Of a stretch of 64,000 bases of DNA, positions 43,862-54,566 are shown one piece after another (within the stretch, counting starts at the first letter, position 1; every line of letters begins with the position of its first letter). The notes beneath the pieces are model-generated. The model did not search any database. It worked only from the letters and a program-made list of their open reading frames with translations, and was not told the origin of the DNA. This DNA comes from Pictodentalium vernedei (taxonomy: Eukaryota; Mollusca; Scaphopoda; Dentaliida; Dentaliidae). The position numbers and the translations under genes are program-made. The stretch is from contig CM062292.1 in the NCBI GenBank assembly GCA_031216915.1, positions 4,398,457-4,462,456 on the forward strand. The letters are read 5' to 3'.

Positions 43862-44170
43862 CCATTTTTGAAGCTTTTTTGGTTTATTTGTTCGAACTGG
43901 ATTTTCATTTCCATTACCTAACCTTTTTCTTTTATTTGTTTGACCTGGATTTTCAATCATAAGCATGAAATGGTTTTGATGCAATAGTAGATGTATTGTT
44001 TCAGCATTTTGATTTGTGCACATAAACATGTCTCCTTCAGTGGATGTATCATTAAAATCATCCTATATGGTGATATTAATATTGCAGTCTAAAATGGAAG
44101 CTGCAGCTTTAATTTCACAAGCACTTCCCCACCCAGGCCCATCAATCATCAATTTCTTATATGTGTCCAT
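43862..44170 (-). pseudogene. OTU-type cysteine protease, C-terminal exon with an in-frame stop
   Basis: The exon begins after an acceptor (TGGTTTCCGAG then ATGGACACA) in the phase left by the donor at 49316. It encodes MDTYKKLMIDGPGWGSACEI, matching the OTU segment with the conserved Gly-Trp-Gly/Glu-Ile pattern, then a TAG at 44063-44065, then in the same frame TIHLLLHQNHFMLMI, the usual end of an OTU domain with the catalytic His (NHF). It closes with two NP-x-x-TNK-type Lys/Arg-rich repeats and a possible donor (ATG then GTAACT). OTU proteins remove ubiquitin. The TAG (possibly from TGG or TAT) suggests a pseudogene, a polymorphism or an assembly error. Confidence 0.65.
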
Positions 44171-44477
44171 CTCGGAAACCAACAGGGAGTATAGCCATTT
44201 CAGTTGTCAAAAGTTAGCTTTAATAATCTCATACTTTTCTTCCAGGTGTTTATGCTGATCGATATAGTGTTTTAGTGTTGTATAGGTGTGATTTGTAATA
44301 AAAGATAGTTATATTAGTGTTTAGTTTAGTTTAGTTTCTCAGTCGGATTTTAGTGGCGTGTTCCCTATCTTCGCGCGGGTCATTTTCGGTGTTTTGTTTG
44401 TTGTGTTTACGTTTTCGACCGCTTTCTCAAATTTTTAGTTCCTCTTTGTAATTTTGGCTTTGTAATTATTTGTAATC

Positions 44478-45721
44478 ATGAATGGTAAGTGTACGACGGG
44501 TGTTCAGGCGGAGGTAAGTATGGGTGTTAAGGGAGTTCTGAGGGAGGTGAGTCGAGGGGTGCAGGTGGGGGAGAGTGAGGATCCGGAGGCATGCAGACAG
44601 TGTAATATGAGGTATGGTGGTGGTAGGTCAATGGAGAGTAGTGGGATATGTGCGAATTGCAGGGATATTTTACAGTTGTTAGAGAAGTGTGTTGGATTCG
44701 AGCGGGAGATTGCAGAGCTGAGAGGGAGGTTGGGGAGGGCCGGTGTATCTGGAGTTACCCCGTTGAAGGTTACCTACGATGGTGAGGTGGAAGGTGGGTG
44801 GAAGGTCGTTGTGGACTCAAGGAGGAAACTGGGAAGCAGGAAATGTGGGGGAATAATGCTTGACGTGGGGGGTGTAACTGAGGAGGGGGGTTCTAGTAGG
44901 AAAATTCGGAAGGTGGCGTCAGGTCAGGGCTGCGTCGAGTCCGGAAGCCAGAGTCGGCGTAAGGCTGCCAAGGTTGCTAGGCGGTGTTTAGAAAACAGGT
45001 TTAGTGTTTTAGACTCTGATACCCCTGGGGACGAGAGTGAGGGGGAAAGTGTGGGGGGTGAGATGGTTGTTGATGAAGATAGGTCAGTCGGGGTAAGGAG
45101 GGCGGTCAAGAGAAAGAGGGGGCCAGGAGCTTGCAAAACGAGAGGAGGTGCAGATGATATAGGAACTGGGGCCAGAAGAAGAAAATTAGTGGTAGCGGGG
45201 AGCAGCATTGTACGTGGGATTGACAATGTAGTTTGTGGTCCTGATAGTTCCAATCGAACAGTCTTGTGCTTTCCGGGGGCGAAGGTGGAGGATCTCAGGG
45301 ACCGGTAGATGGCATTGTGGCAGGGTCAGGACCGGAACCGGTAGTGGTGGTCCATGTGGGGACCAACAATATCAGGGAGAGAAGGTCAGTAAGTTTGGTG
45401 GAGTCGTATAGAGGCTTAGTCGGCAAACTGCTAAGTAGGAATGCAAGAGTAGTCGTATCCGGGGTCCTTCCTGTCCTTGGAGGTGGTGACGAACGGAACT
45501 CAAGGATTTTGGCGCTAAATGAAGAGTTAGAGGACTACTGTGTTGATCTGGGAATTCCCTTTATCGACCATTGGGACACGTTTTGGGGCAATGGGAGCAT
45601 GTACGGTCGTGACGGGCTGCATCTTAGCAGGGCGGGGAAACGGGTATTAGGGGATAAAATTCTACGGGTAGCAGAGCCTTTCTTGGAGAGGAGCGGGGTG
45701 GGAGGTCAGAGGCAAGTATAA
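44478..45721 (+). pseudogene. LINE ORF1 with SGNH/esterase-like domain, frameshifted
   Basis: The first part (44478-45308) has a Cys cluster (CRQCNMRYGGGR ... CANCRDIL), a Glu/Leu-rich coiled-coil stretch (FEREIAELRGRL), a basic region (KRKRGPG) and the SGNH block I (VVAGSSIVRGI). The second part (45266-45721) is in another frame: VVVHVGTNNI (block III, GxND-like), and GRDGLHLSRAGKRVLGDKI (block V, Asp-x-x-His). The slip lies near 45290-45305. Esterase activity in ORF1 has been reported for CR1/L2-type elements; its use in transposition is not settled. ORF2 starts almost immediately downstream. Confidence 0.82.
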
Positions 45722-45726
45722 CGAGA

Positions 45727-48700
45727 GTGGACATAGGTGGGGTGAACAAGAGTGAGGGGGACAGAATAAGTTTACCAAGACTAGCACCAGAAAACAATGG
45801 GCCCAATAGGCGGAAGGCAATGAACCTCGGTACCCTGAAAGTGGGTTATAGCAACATCCAGGGTCTCCACCGGAAAGTAAGTGAAATTGCTACATTGATC
45901 GAGGCAGAGGAGTTTGATGTCATGGGCTTAAGCGAGACGTGGGTAAGACACGAGGAACGGGTAGACCAAGTAAGCGGGTGTGTGTGGATAGGTGTAGGGC
46001 GAATGGAAGGCCAGAAAAAGGGGGGAGGGGTGGGCATGTACATTAAAGAGGATTTAAAACCGTCGCTGATTACAGATCTGGAAGATATCAGCACCTCGGC
46101 TGATGTGTCAAAATAAATTGGATGGGTAAAGATCAGTCTAAGAAACAAAAGTATTGCCCTTGGGATTGTGTACTGTACGGTGGAGGGAAGTAAACCCGAG
46201 TGGAATGACTCGATATACTCAACACTAAGGTCCAATATCACTGAACTAGAAAACAGGGGGCTCGGTATAATTCTGATGGGCGACTTTAATGGACACATAG
46301 GTGACAAGGAAGAAGGCATAGAGGGTGGGGACAAGAAAGTCAACAGGAATGGAAGGAAGCTGTTGAACTTCACAAATGAGCTCGGTCTGAAGATTCTGAA
46401 CAGGGACGCTAGATGTAAGTGGAAATGGACCTGGGAGAGAAACGACAGAAAATCAATAATTGACTACATTCTCATAGATATGAATTTATGGAGGGAGGTG
46501 ATAAGGGTAGAAGTGGATGATGTGGGCAAAATGGAGTTGGATAGTGATCACAACTTGATTACAGTGACGATGAGGGCCAAAAACCTAGAGAAAAGGAAAG
46601 GAAGCTTCAAGGATATTTGGGAACTCAAAAAGGATGCCGACTGGGTGAAGTTCGAAGAAAAACTTAAACCAAAGCTTGCAGCCGTACACAAGGGGGGTAG
46701 TGTCCAGAAGATGGCCGACGCCATAGTTGCGAGCCTAGTGGAAGCAGGGAAGGAAAGTGTAGGAAAGATTAGGGTGCCAACACGGGAACTTGGGTACAGA
46801 GTGAACGAAGAACTGAAAAGGGCCATAAAGGTTAGAAAAGCTAAATGTGCTGCATACAGGAGAAGTAGAAAACTTAAGGGGGTGGAAAGCAATGAGGCCA
46901 TGGTAGCAAAGGAAGAATACCAACAAGCACGAAATAAAGTAAACAAGGTAAAAGACGACAACCGGAGAGTGCGAAATAGCAGTCTTATTAGGACGATAAG
47001 AACGACAGGGGGGTCGAGTTCGAGCGTATTTTGGAAATGGGTGAACAAACGTAACAAAGGGAATAACCAACAGAGCATTAAAGTAGATGGCAGAGTTACA
47101 GAAGAGCGAGATCAAATCGCATTAGAACTAGTCAAGCACTGGGAAAAGGTAAACGATAAGCGATGGGGCATGGGGAACCCACCGGAGTGTCCGAACCAGG
47201 TCGAGGAAAATCTCTCGGACTTCGTGTGCAGCGAAATCAAAACTGAGGAGGTGCGAAGGGTGATCTCAAAATTGAGGAATGGAAAAGCGGGAGGGGTGGA
47301 CGAAATTCCGAACGAGTTTATCAAAAAAGGGGGAGAGGAACTCTTGGAAAGCCTAACTGCCCTATTCAATTTAGCCATAGAAAAACAAGAGGTCCCAAAG
47401 GAGTGGAGGGAAAGCAAAGTGACATTTATTCACAAAAAGGGGGAACAAGAAGTTTTGGATAACTATCGAGGGATCTCTGTCAGTAGCAACATTGGAAAGG
47501 TGTTCTGTAAAGTCCTTTATGGGAGACTAGAGGAGGTAATTGAGGAGAAGGGTTTTTTGGGAGAAATCCAGAATGGCTTCAGGAAGGGAAGGAGAGTTAC
47601 TGACCATCTTTTCACACTATCCCAAATGATAGAATCCGCGAAAGCAAAAAAGAAAAAGATGTTTATGGCCTTTTTGGATATCAAGAAGGCATACGATAGA
47701 GTATGGAGGGAAGGTATGTGGCGCAAGCTGGAGGCTATGGGCTTAGGAGGCGAGTTTGTTGGAATTATAAAAGCATTATATAAAGATGTACAGAGTGAAC
47801 TTGGCCTGGGAAACATTACAACGAAACGTGTGCCTATGGATATAGGCCTAAAACAGGGGTGTATCCTTTCGCCGATCCTGTTTGCATTGTACATCAAAGG
47901 TTTAGGAGATGAACTCCTGCGTAGCGAGGAGGGGGTAGCAGCTGGTGACTTGAAGAACGCAGGGCTATTTTTTGCAGACGATATGGTTCTAGTGTCAGAA
48001 AGCGAAGAGGGGCTAACGAAAATGCTGGGAAATGTTGGGAAATATGGGAGCAAATGGAGACTCGAACTTAATGAAAGCAAGAGCAAAGTTATACCTGTGG
48101 GCCGCAAAGTGGACCCCACTCGAAGGTGGAGAGTGGGTGAGTTCTGCATTCCGGAAGGGAGCAGCAAACTTCTGTGTGGGAGAGACGGGTGATTACGAAT
48201 ATTTGGGGGTAAATATAAACATTACAGGAAGAGGCATCTACCGGAACCACACAAATAAATTGATTCTGAAGGGGAAGCGAATCCTTAACCAAATGAAACT
48301 TATAGGGAGAAACAGTTTCAATAAGGTTTTCGTGGGGAAAACCATTTGGGAAATGGTGGGGCTGCCAAGTATAACATACGGTACGGAAGTGGTACCCCTA
48401 AACCAGACCGCCGTAAAGAGCTTGGAAATCCTGCAGAACGATGCAGGCCGATGGATAACGGGGGTCGAGTAATGCCGCAGCGCTAGAAGCAATCAGGGGT
48501 GAGCTTGGGTGGATGAGGATCAAGGACAGGATAGACCTGTTGAAGCTCGGTTATCTTAATTATTTGGTAAATCTCCCCGACAGCCGATGGTGTAAAGTAA
48601 TGTTCCTGAGAATTTTCAACTCAAATATCAAAACGGGATGGATGGTCCAAATGAGGGAGCTAGTAGAGAACTACTCATTAGAGATCTCGGACCTGGACGT

Positions 48701-49214
48701 TGGGGCAAACCAGGGTAAAAAAATCGTCATAGAAAGGGTCATGGAGGATTGTAACCGTAATTGGCGAGAGGGGGTCAAATCAAAGAGGTCTTTGGGTGGC
48801 CTGCGTGATAAAGAGAAGCCAGGTTTTGAAGAGTACCTTGATGGCACCTTTGGGGGGTCACTGTTGTTCAAGCTGAGGTCGCGATCCCTGGAGCTGAGGG
48901 GAAAAATTGGGAAAGACGGTGAAAGGGAGTGCCAGATGTGTAACTTGGACATGGTGGAGACCCTGGAACACTTTCTTCTAGAATGCCCAAAGTATCAGCC
49001 TAAAAGAATGAGATTCACTGGGAGTATAATGGGGAAGTGGGATGGGAGAATGAAGGACATGTGGTTAGGGGGAGACTCAAAGGAGAGGGTTAATATGCTA
49101 ATCGGAGAGATTGGGAAGAATGGGACAAGGGATATCATCAAGCAGTTCGTCTCCGAGTGTTGGGAGGAGAGGAGAAGCGTGGGAATAGGGAGGCAGTTGG
49201 GAGTACAGGGGTAA
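45727..49214 (+). pseudogene. LINE ORF2: APE endonuclease and reverse transcriptase, broken
   Basis: Endonuclease: GYSNIQGL, LSETWV, then MGDFNGHIGD and SDHNLITV. RT: NYRGISVSSNIGKVF, MAFLDIKKAYDRVW, GLKQGCILSPILFALY, and FADDMVLV. The C-terminus has a CQMCNLDMVETLEHFLLEC finger near 48935-48985. Decay: a TAA at 46114-46116 (the sister copy at 56687 reads GAA at that codon), a frame change near 48100 and another near 48470. Before and after the TAA the frame is the same, so only one nonsense change interrupts the endonuclease. Confidence 0.88.
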
Positions 49215-49315
49215 CCATGGCCTTCTCGTCCGAGAACCGCGACAAATCAGCGGCTGGCCAAAGTGTTATTATTATTATTATTATTAGGTGAAGGGTGTGC
49301 AAGACCATGACATAC

Positions 49316-50474
49316 CTCAGCATATTCCTTGTATGATGTCCAGTCATTGTAAATAAAATTGCAAATTGTCTTTCGATGGATTTGGTGGAAGTATGTATTG
49401 CCATTGATAGCCATGCTAAAGCAATGGAATAAACAGTTTCCATCTGTTGGTGTCAGTACAATGCCATACCTTTTATTTCTGATGATTACAAATTTTTGAA
49501 ATGTGAAATCTTTGCATATTTGAGTTCTGTTAGTTGCAGTGGATGTGTTCTGTGAAAAACAGTGGGGTATCTGCACAGGAAGAATGGTGCTAGCAGTGTC
49601 ATTATCTTTAGCAGTAGCACTACCATTTTTATCATTACTTCTCACCTCACTACTGCTAGATCTACTAGTAGTAATAGTGGTAGCAATAAAGAGATTGTTG
49701 TTTGAATCTTCAACATGGCTGTTAGTAGCAACAGCTGTAACAGTAGTAGTGACACTACTATGTATAGTAATGCTACCAGTATTTACACAGTTTGTAGTTG
49801 GAGCAGTGGTGGTGGTGGTAGTTACGGCCACCTCATTTCCATTAGTTTTGGCATAATTGTGATCTGTGAAGAATGTGGCAATATGTGAGGGTTGATTTGT
49901 GCATGTTATATTATTGCTATTTTTTGCTGCTGTTACTGTGACTCTGGTTGACATTTCCATGATAGACTGAACTGGGGTTTGAATAGGTATTGTCATTGTA
50001 GATGAGCGTGCTGTTTAATGCCAAAACTGTTAATACTGCTGCATTTTGTGTGGGGTTACTGGGCACTTTTAGATTGAGATCCCCATTAACACTGCAATTT
50101 TTATCAGATTCATAATCACTGACCCTTTCATTCGGGAATTTTGTGACTGGGCGATAGGCTGAAAAGGGGTTTGAGTAGGCATGATTATTGCAGGTGCGTA
50201 TGCTTTTTAATTCCAAGACTGATACAACTGTTGACTTTTGTGTGGTGTGATTGGGCTCATTTAGGTTGAAATTTACATTAGCACCCCATTGTTTATCACA
50301 ATCACTGACCCTTTCAGTGCAGAATTTTGTGACAGGATGTGCATAATTGTGGTCTTTGCATATATCTGTGATAAAATTTGCATAACTTGAGTCATTGCAT
50401 ATATTTGTGCCCGAGTATGCATAATCATGGTCGGAATAAATCACATCAGTTTGCATCTTACTCCACTTGTCCAC
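49316..50474 (-). pseudogene. OTU-type cysteine protease, N-terminal exon(s) with one frameshift
   Basis: The 3' part (frame from 49996 down) ends with the OTU core: YGIVLTPTDGNCLFHCFSM, with the catalytic Asp-Gly-Asn-Cys, then KTICNFIYNDWTSYKEYAE at the splice donor GAG/GTATGT. Before it is a long Thr/Ser/Asn-rich region. The 5' part (49917-50474, another frame) is low-complexity and internally repeated: PVTKFCTERVSDCDKQW and PVTKFPNERVSDYESDK are two copies of one module. The frames overlap at 49917-49996, where a small indel or short intron must lie. OTU domains occur in deubiquitinases and also in some transposons (Helitron2-type), so a mobile origin cannot be excluded. Confidence 0.65.
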
Positions 50475-50519
50475 ATTTTGTGTCGTTTCTGTTGCAGGTA
50501 CTATTCGGGTTAATCAACT

Positions 50520-51630
50520 TAGATAACTTAAAAAATAAAAACTGAACCCTACCACTAGCAGTCTCTAACGTAGTCGTAGCCCTGATAATTTTGAAGTTCT
50601 TTCAAGTTTGTATGAAAAACTAGGCCAATAGGCCTAATTAAAATTGGACCTACAGTACGTGGAGAGTGGATTGTAACTAAATCACCCGCAGAGTGGAGTT
50701 ATCACCCATGCTATAACTTTCAAATTTTGTACATATCGACAAAAAACACAAGCAATGTTTCAGCCAATGGACCTCCGGGTTTAACTGTTAGAGAGTGGGC
50801 TCTATTCGGTTCCAGCTTGGCGATGGTAGAGAGCCATAGTGTCGAGCCAGAGTATATTGTGCGATGGCAAATTTAAGGAAAGAAGAGAAAAGAAAACCAA
50901 ACCGCAACGTCGGTTTGGTAGCGGTCCCGGTATATGACCATAGCGGTTACAAAAAAGGAGTGGAGAAAGCTCCAACAGTTTAGTTTTGTAAAACCGGGAG
51001 TCATCCATCAAGCCTTCTGGGAGATAGGATGTCGTGTGTGATTATGAGGTATTTGGTTCTCCTTCAGGAATTCCAAATCACCCCCCCCCCCCCCACTCCC
51101 CCCCTCCAAAAAAAAATAAATAAAAGTCCTTAAAAGAGATGTTTGCAGGCAAGATTGCTTCAATCCTTGCCTTGGTCTTGTTAGGTTTTCTGCATATCTT
51201 TGCGTGAGGATTGTTTCAATCCTTCATAGTTTGTCATTCAGTTTAGTCGTGTGTCTGATGAGACAGGGGAGGTAGAAAAGATAGAGAGCTAGAAATTAGA
51301 GCAATTCCGTTTTTAATTTACAACTGTTCCGTCCGTGATAACCAGTGACATGTGGGTGGAGAAGCCAGCATTTTTTCCCCGAAATTTATATCTATTCAGA
51401 GAGTGTGGCGATGAGCAGTGTTTACGCAATATCCGTATCATAAACCCAAATCACCTACGACCTGTGATATTACCTTAAATATAGTTCACGTGTCACGTAT
51501 GGTCGATAACTGAACCTCATGTGTTTACATAACTGTTCAAACATGTGCATAGACTTTACTTTGACATTAATGCATCGTTGATGTTCAAAATACATCCCAG
51601 TACACATATATTCAAAAGACAAGAACAAAC
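50520..51630. other. Unassigned sequence upstream of the sulfotransferase-like exon
   Basis: Contains a decayed MITE M1 copy (50650-50788), a C18-type run at 51081-51098 and no recognisable gene. The last 300 bases before 51631 would hold the promoter and 5' UTR of the exon; no clear TATA box. Confidence 0.4.
50650..50788. mobile_element. MITE family M1, internally deleted relic
   Basis: CAAGCAATGTTTCAGCCAAT and GGACCTCCGGGT (50749-50780) match the centre of copy 1, then jump directly to the terminal TTAACTGTTA (50781-50790). The sequence to the left (CTTTCAAATTTTGTACATAT) is a weaker match to the same element. The right half of the hairpin is lost. Confidence 0.6.
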
Positions 51631-51829
51631 ATGGAGCCTACATTTGACGGATGCACAGTAGAAATTGTAACTGATCGATCGGGATGTCAGCTCGTACTCT
51701 TGAAGGCAGATGGAATTTATATTGGTTGTCCCATTGAGGGAGAAAACTTATTTAATGTGAATTATGGGAAAGTTTCAAATCTTCACATTCGCGACGATGA
51801 CGTGTTTATTATCGGGTACTCGAGATCAG
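51631..51829 (+). CDS. First exon of a cytosolic sulfotransferase-like gene
   Basis: ATG at 51631 opens a 66-codon segment ending at a good donor (TCAG then GTAATG, 51829/51830). The order of features fits the N-terminus of mollusc SULT1-type proteins: a short beta-rich start, LKADGIYIGCPIEGENL, then a stretch VRDDD-like (HIRDDDVFIIGYSRSG) in which the 5'-phosphosulfate-binding loop begins; canonical loops read YPKSGTTW, so the visible YSRSG has a changed Pro and Lys. SULTs transfer sulfate from PAPS to small molecules. No second exon follows: a MITE with a LINE fragment starts 118 bases on, and nothing SULT-like is seen to 54.1 kb, so this is an orphan or pseudogene exon. Confidence 0.55.
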
Positions 51830-51946
51830 GTAATGAAATTTATTATTCTATTTGGATACATATCATTCCCAATTAATACAGTTCATTCGTCGTGGAATGG
51901 TCGTAATCCACTCGCGGGCAGATATGTCCACGCATACGTTTGCCAA

Positions 51947-52794
51947 CACACTAAAAACTAAAGTGTCAAAACTGACACTTCAAGGTGTTAAACCCATTCT
52001 AACTCTTAGGGCTTGATTTTAACACTCAAAGTGTAATGCTTTAAGCACTTAGACATTACAATCGTCAGACATCTGAAACTTGAATGGATGGCACTTCCCA
52101 TGTGTCTAGCATTGGTGGTTCTTCCAGAATCGTCCATAATTTGATTTGCGCTTGGTGGGTACATAATTAAAAGGACACAACGCAGATGACGCGGATCAGG
52201 CTCGAGAGTTCGAGCCTGATCCGCGTCATCTGCGTTGTTTCCTTTTAAGTGTCGCGACATTACACTTGTCAAGTGGTATTATTGTAACACTTGTCAACGT
52301 CTGGGATATCTACACTTGAACATAGTGCTAGTTCAGCACTTAGTAAGTTTTAAATACAGCACTTCAAGTGTAGTTCAAGCTGAGGTCGCGATCCCTGGAG
52401 CTGTGGGGAAAAATTGGGAAAGACGGTGAAAGGGAGTGCCAGATGTGTAAATTGGACATGGTGGAGACCCTGGAACACTTTCTTCTAGAATGCCCAAAGT
52501 ATCAGTCTAAAAGAATGAGAGTATAATGGGGAAGTGGGATGGGAGAATGAAGGACATGTGGTTAGGGGGAGACTCAAAGGAGAGGGTTAATATGCTAATC
52601 GGGGAGATTGGGAAGAATGGGACAAGGGATATCATCAAGCAGTTCGTCTCCGAGTGTTGGGAGGAGAGGAGAAGCGTGGGAATAGGGAGGCAGTTGGGAG
52701 TACATGGGTAACCATGTCTTTCTCGTCCGAGAACCGTGAAAAATCAGCGGCTGGCCAACGTGTTATTACTTTTAACACTTCAGTTTTTAGCGTG
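51947..52794. mobile_element. MITE with CACACTAAAAACT termini, carrying a LINE fragment
   Basis: Left end CACACTAAAAACTAAAGTGT; right end ACACTTCAGTTTTTAGCGTG, inverted. ACACTT(G/C)A-type motifs recur inside. The centre (52178-52240) is a perfect hairpin with arms starting ACAACGCAGATGACGCGGAT. A LINE 3' fragment (52374-52771) is inserted in the right half; without it the MITE is about 450 bases. Confidence 0.8.
52374..52771 (+). pseudogene. Esterase-type LINE, 3' end fragment
   Basis: Matches 48867-49266 of copy 1 (C-terminal finger CQMCKLDMVETLEHF and the final residues) with a small deletion near 52520. Its 3' end reads GTTATTACTTTT, a worn version of the (TTA)n tail. 5'-truncated, so an ordinary dead-on-arrival LINE insertion. 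Confidence 0.9.
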
Positions 52795-54135
52795 AAGTAA
52801 AAAAAGTAATCATCAGCAAAATGTTAATTAATGAAGCACTGGGTTGTACCCTATGCTTCATTAATTAAGTCTGTAATGATTATACCTTTTATTAGTGTTT
52901 GGAATCTAATATTATTGACTCCGGGGAAATATTGCCTACCTGCGGAAAGTGACCAGTCCACGGGGGCCGCACTGTACCGTTATCAGAGAATAAAGTTGTT
53001 CAATAATCTGAAAGTAAAACTAAAACATGGACAACAGTGTAGATGTACCCCAACGTCCCTATTTTGCCACAAGAGTTACCAGGGACATCGATGTCGTCAT
53101 TTTTATTGTTTATTTTTGTTTTGTTTTTTTAATTTCAAAAACTTTTTTATTGTTTTTAAATTTTTTATTTGATGCTTTAATTGATTTTAAATTAGTTTAA
53201 ATTAGATGGCATCGTTTTTGTTTTTGTAGGCAAATTTCAGTACTCGTTCATCTAAGGTCATATTTCAGGCGAGGGTAATTAGCCACCTGTTCGATAGTGT
53301 TCCGACTTTTGTTTATCAAACCTGGCAATCACCTACACCTGTGTTTGCATAATGACCGGTCTATTTTATATATCTGTCATCACCCACGCTGTGCTTGAAC
53401 GGGCGTTTCGTTTGCTCGATTATATTATATCAGACAACTACCGTCACCTAGATTACCTTGTGCCCCCATCCATGAGTCCTCTCCTTACGCTCACCGAAGG
53501 AACCACCCCACCCTAAACAAAGGCAGACATGTCTCCCAATACCTCTGGTGACAATGTCGCGACCGTGTCACACAGGCCGCATGCCCCTATCCATGACCCC
53601 TGTCCTTCGGCTGACGCTGCCTTAAACGGAGACTTCCACGCGTCATAAAACCTTCGGTGATCTAACCGTGTCGCCCAGATTATCGTGTCCCCATCCAAGC
53701 GTTCCTCATATCTCCGCTCTAAATGGAGACACCGATGTGTCATAAAACCTTTAGTGGCCATCTCGCGACCCTGTCTATATACGCATATCACCGTATTCCC
53801 AATCCAAGTGTACACCCCCATTACTCAAACACTGTCCCCACCGCACCCAAACACATGCGCCAATGCAATTTCCTCCCACTCACGAAGAGAAGAGAATTTT
53901 CTACTCGGAACTGTTTATAAGTATTTTTGGAGTATTAGGTTTATTTCTGGGAAGTTTTTTATATATTTAGTTTTGCATGTGTGTTTGGGGAGGATCGTAG
54001 GGTGAAATAAGGAGGTTTAGTTGATAGGTTTTTCCAACTTTGATGTCTGTTTACCTTAGTTACCTTTTCTCGTGTGTTTGGTGCCTTGGTGTTTTGTCGT
54101 TTTCGGTCATTAGATTCTATATAATATTTATAATC
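52795..54135. other. Unassigned sequence with a hairpin and degenerate repeats
   Basis: Hairpin at 52822-52870 (TTAATTAATGAAGCA ... TGCTTCATTAATTAA). From about 53415 to 53860 there are loose repeats of roughly 120 bases (phrases such as TCATAAAACCTT, CATCCA, GTGTC..CCAG recur). The last 200 bases resemble the 5' UTR of the LINE that starts at 54136. No gene recognised. Confidence 0.4.
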
Positions 54136-54566
54136 ATGAATGGTTAGTGCACGATGTGTGTCCAGACGGAGGTGAGTATGGTTATTATGGGGGTCTGGGG
54201 GAGGTGAGTCGAGGGGTGCAGGTGCAGGTGGGGGAGAGTGAGGATACGGAGGCGTGCAGACAGTGTAATTCGAGGTATGGTGGTGGTTGGCCAATGGAAA
54301 GTAGTGGGGTATGTGCGAACTGCAGGGATATTTTACAGTTGTTAGAGAAGTGTGTTGGATTCGAGCGGGAGATTGCAGAGCTGAGAGGGAGGTTGGGGTG
54401 GGTTGGTGTATCTGGAGTTACCCCGTTGAACATTACCTATGATGGTGAGGTGGAAGGTCGTTGTGGACTCAAGGAGGAAACTGGGAAGCAGGAAACTTGG
54501 GGGAGAATGTTGACGTGGGAGGTGTAACTGAGGAGGGGGGGGGGGGTTCTAGTAGGAAAATTCGGA
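54136..54566 (+). pseudogene. Esterase-type LINE copy 2, ORF1 front part
   Basis: Matches 44478-44913 of copy 1. The start codon is followed by a TAG at codon 4 (54145-54147) where copy 1 has AAG. It stops at AAAATTCGGA, where a Nimb-like LINE fragment begins in the opposite strand. Confidence 0.88.

Larger units (their letters stand above)
44290..49288 (+). mobile_element. Esterase-ORF1 LINE copy 1, nearly complete
   Basis: It runs from about 44290 (5' UTR) to a (TTA)7-like tail at 49266-49288. TAGGTG occurs on both sides (44281 and 49286) and may be part of the target duplication. ORF1 has a zinc-finger-like Cys pattern, a short coiled coil and an SGNH/esterase domain; ORF2 has APE endonuclease, RT (FADD) and a C-terminal CCHC finger. 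ORF1 esterases are known from CR1/L2-group LINEs; exact clade is not settled. Partial copies lie at 52374-52771, 54136-54566, 56237-58020 and 58785-58980. Confidence 0.88.
44171..49315 (-). other. Intron of the OTU gene, filled by a LINE in opposite orientation
   Basis: Donor GAG then GTATGT at 49316-49311 and acceptor AG at 44172-44171 define a phase-0 intron of about 5.1 kb. Almost all of it is the esterase-type LINE at 44290-49288. Removing the LINE leaves about 150 bases, so the original intron was short. Confidence 0.6.

Noticed and set aside
46548-48167. Minus-strand frames of 100-216 codons opposite the LINE ORF2
   Set aside because: Antisense shadows of the LINE EN-RT frame, Ser/Leu/Pro-rich without domains.
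53513-53821. 102-codon minus-strand protein
   Set aside because: Internal similarity (FMTHRCLHLERR and related) reflects a degenerate repeat in DNA; both strands are partly open.
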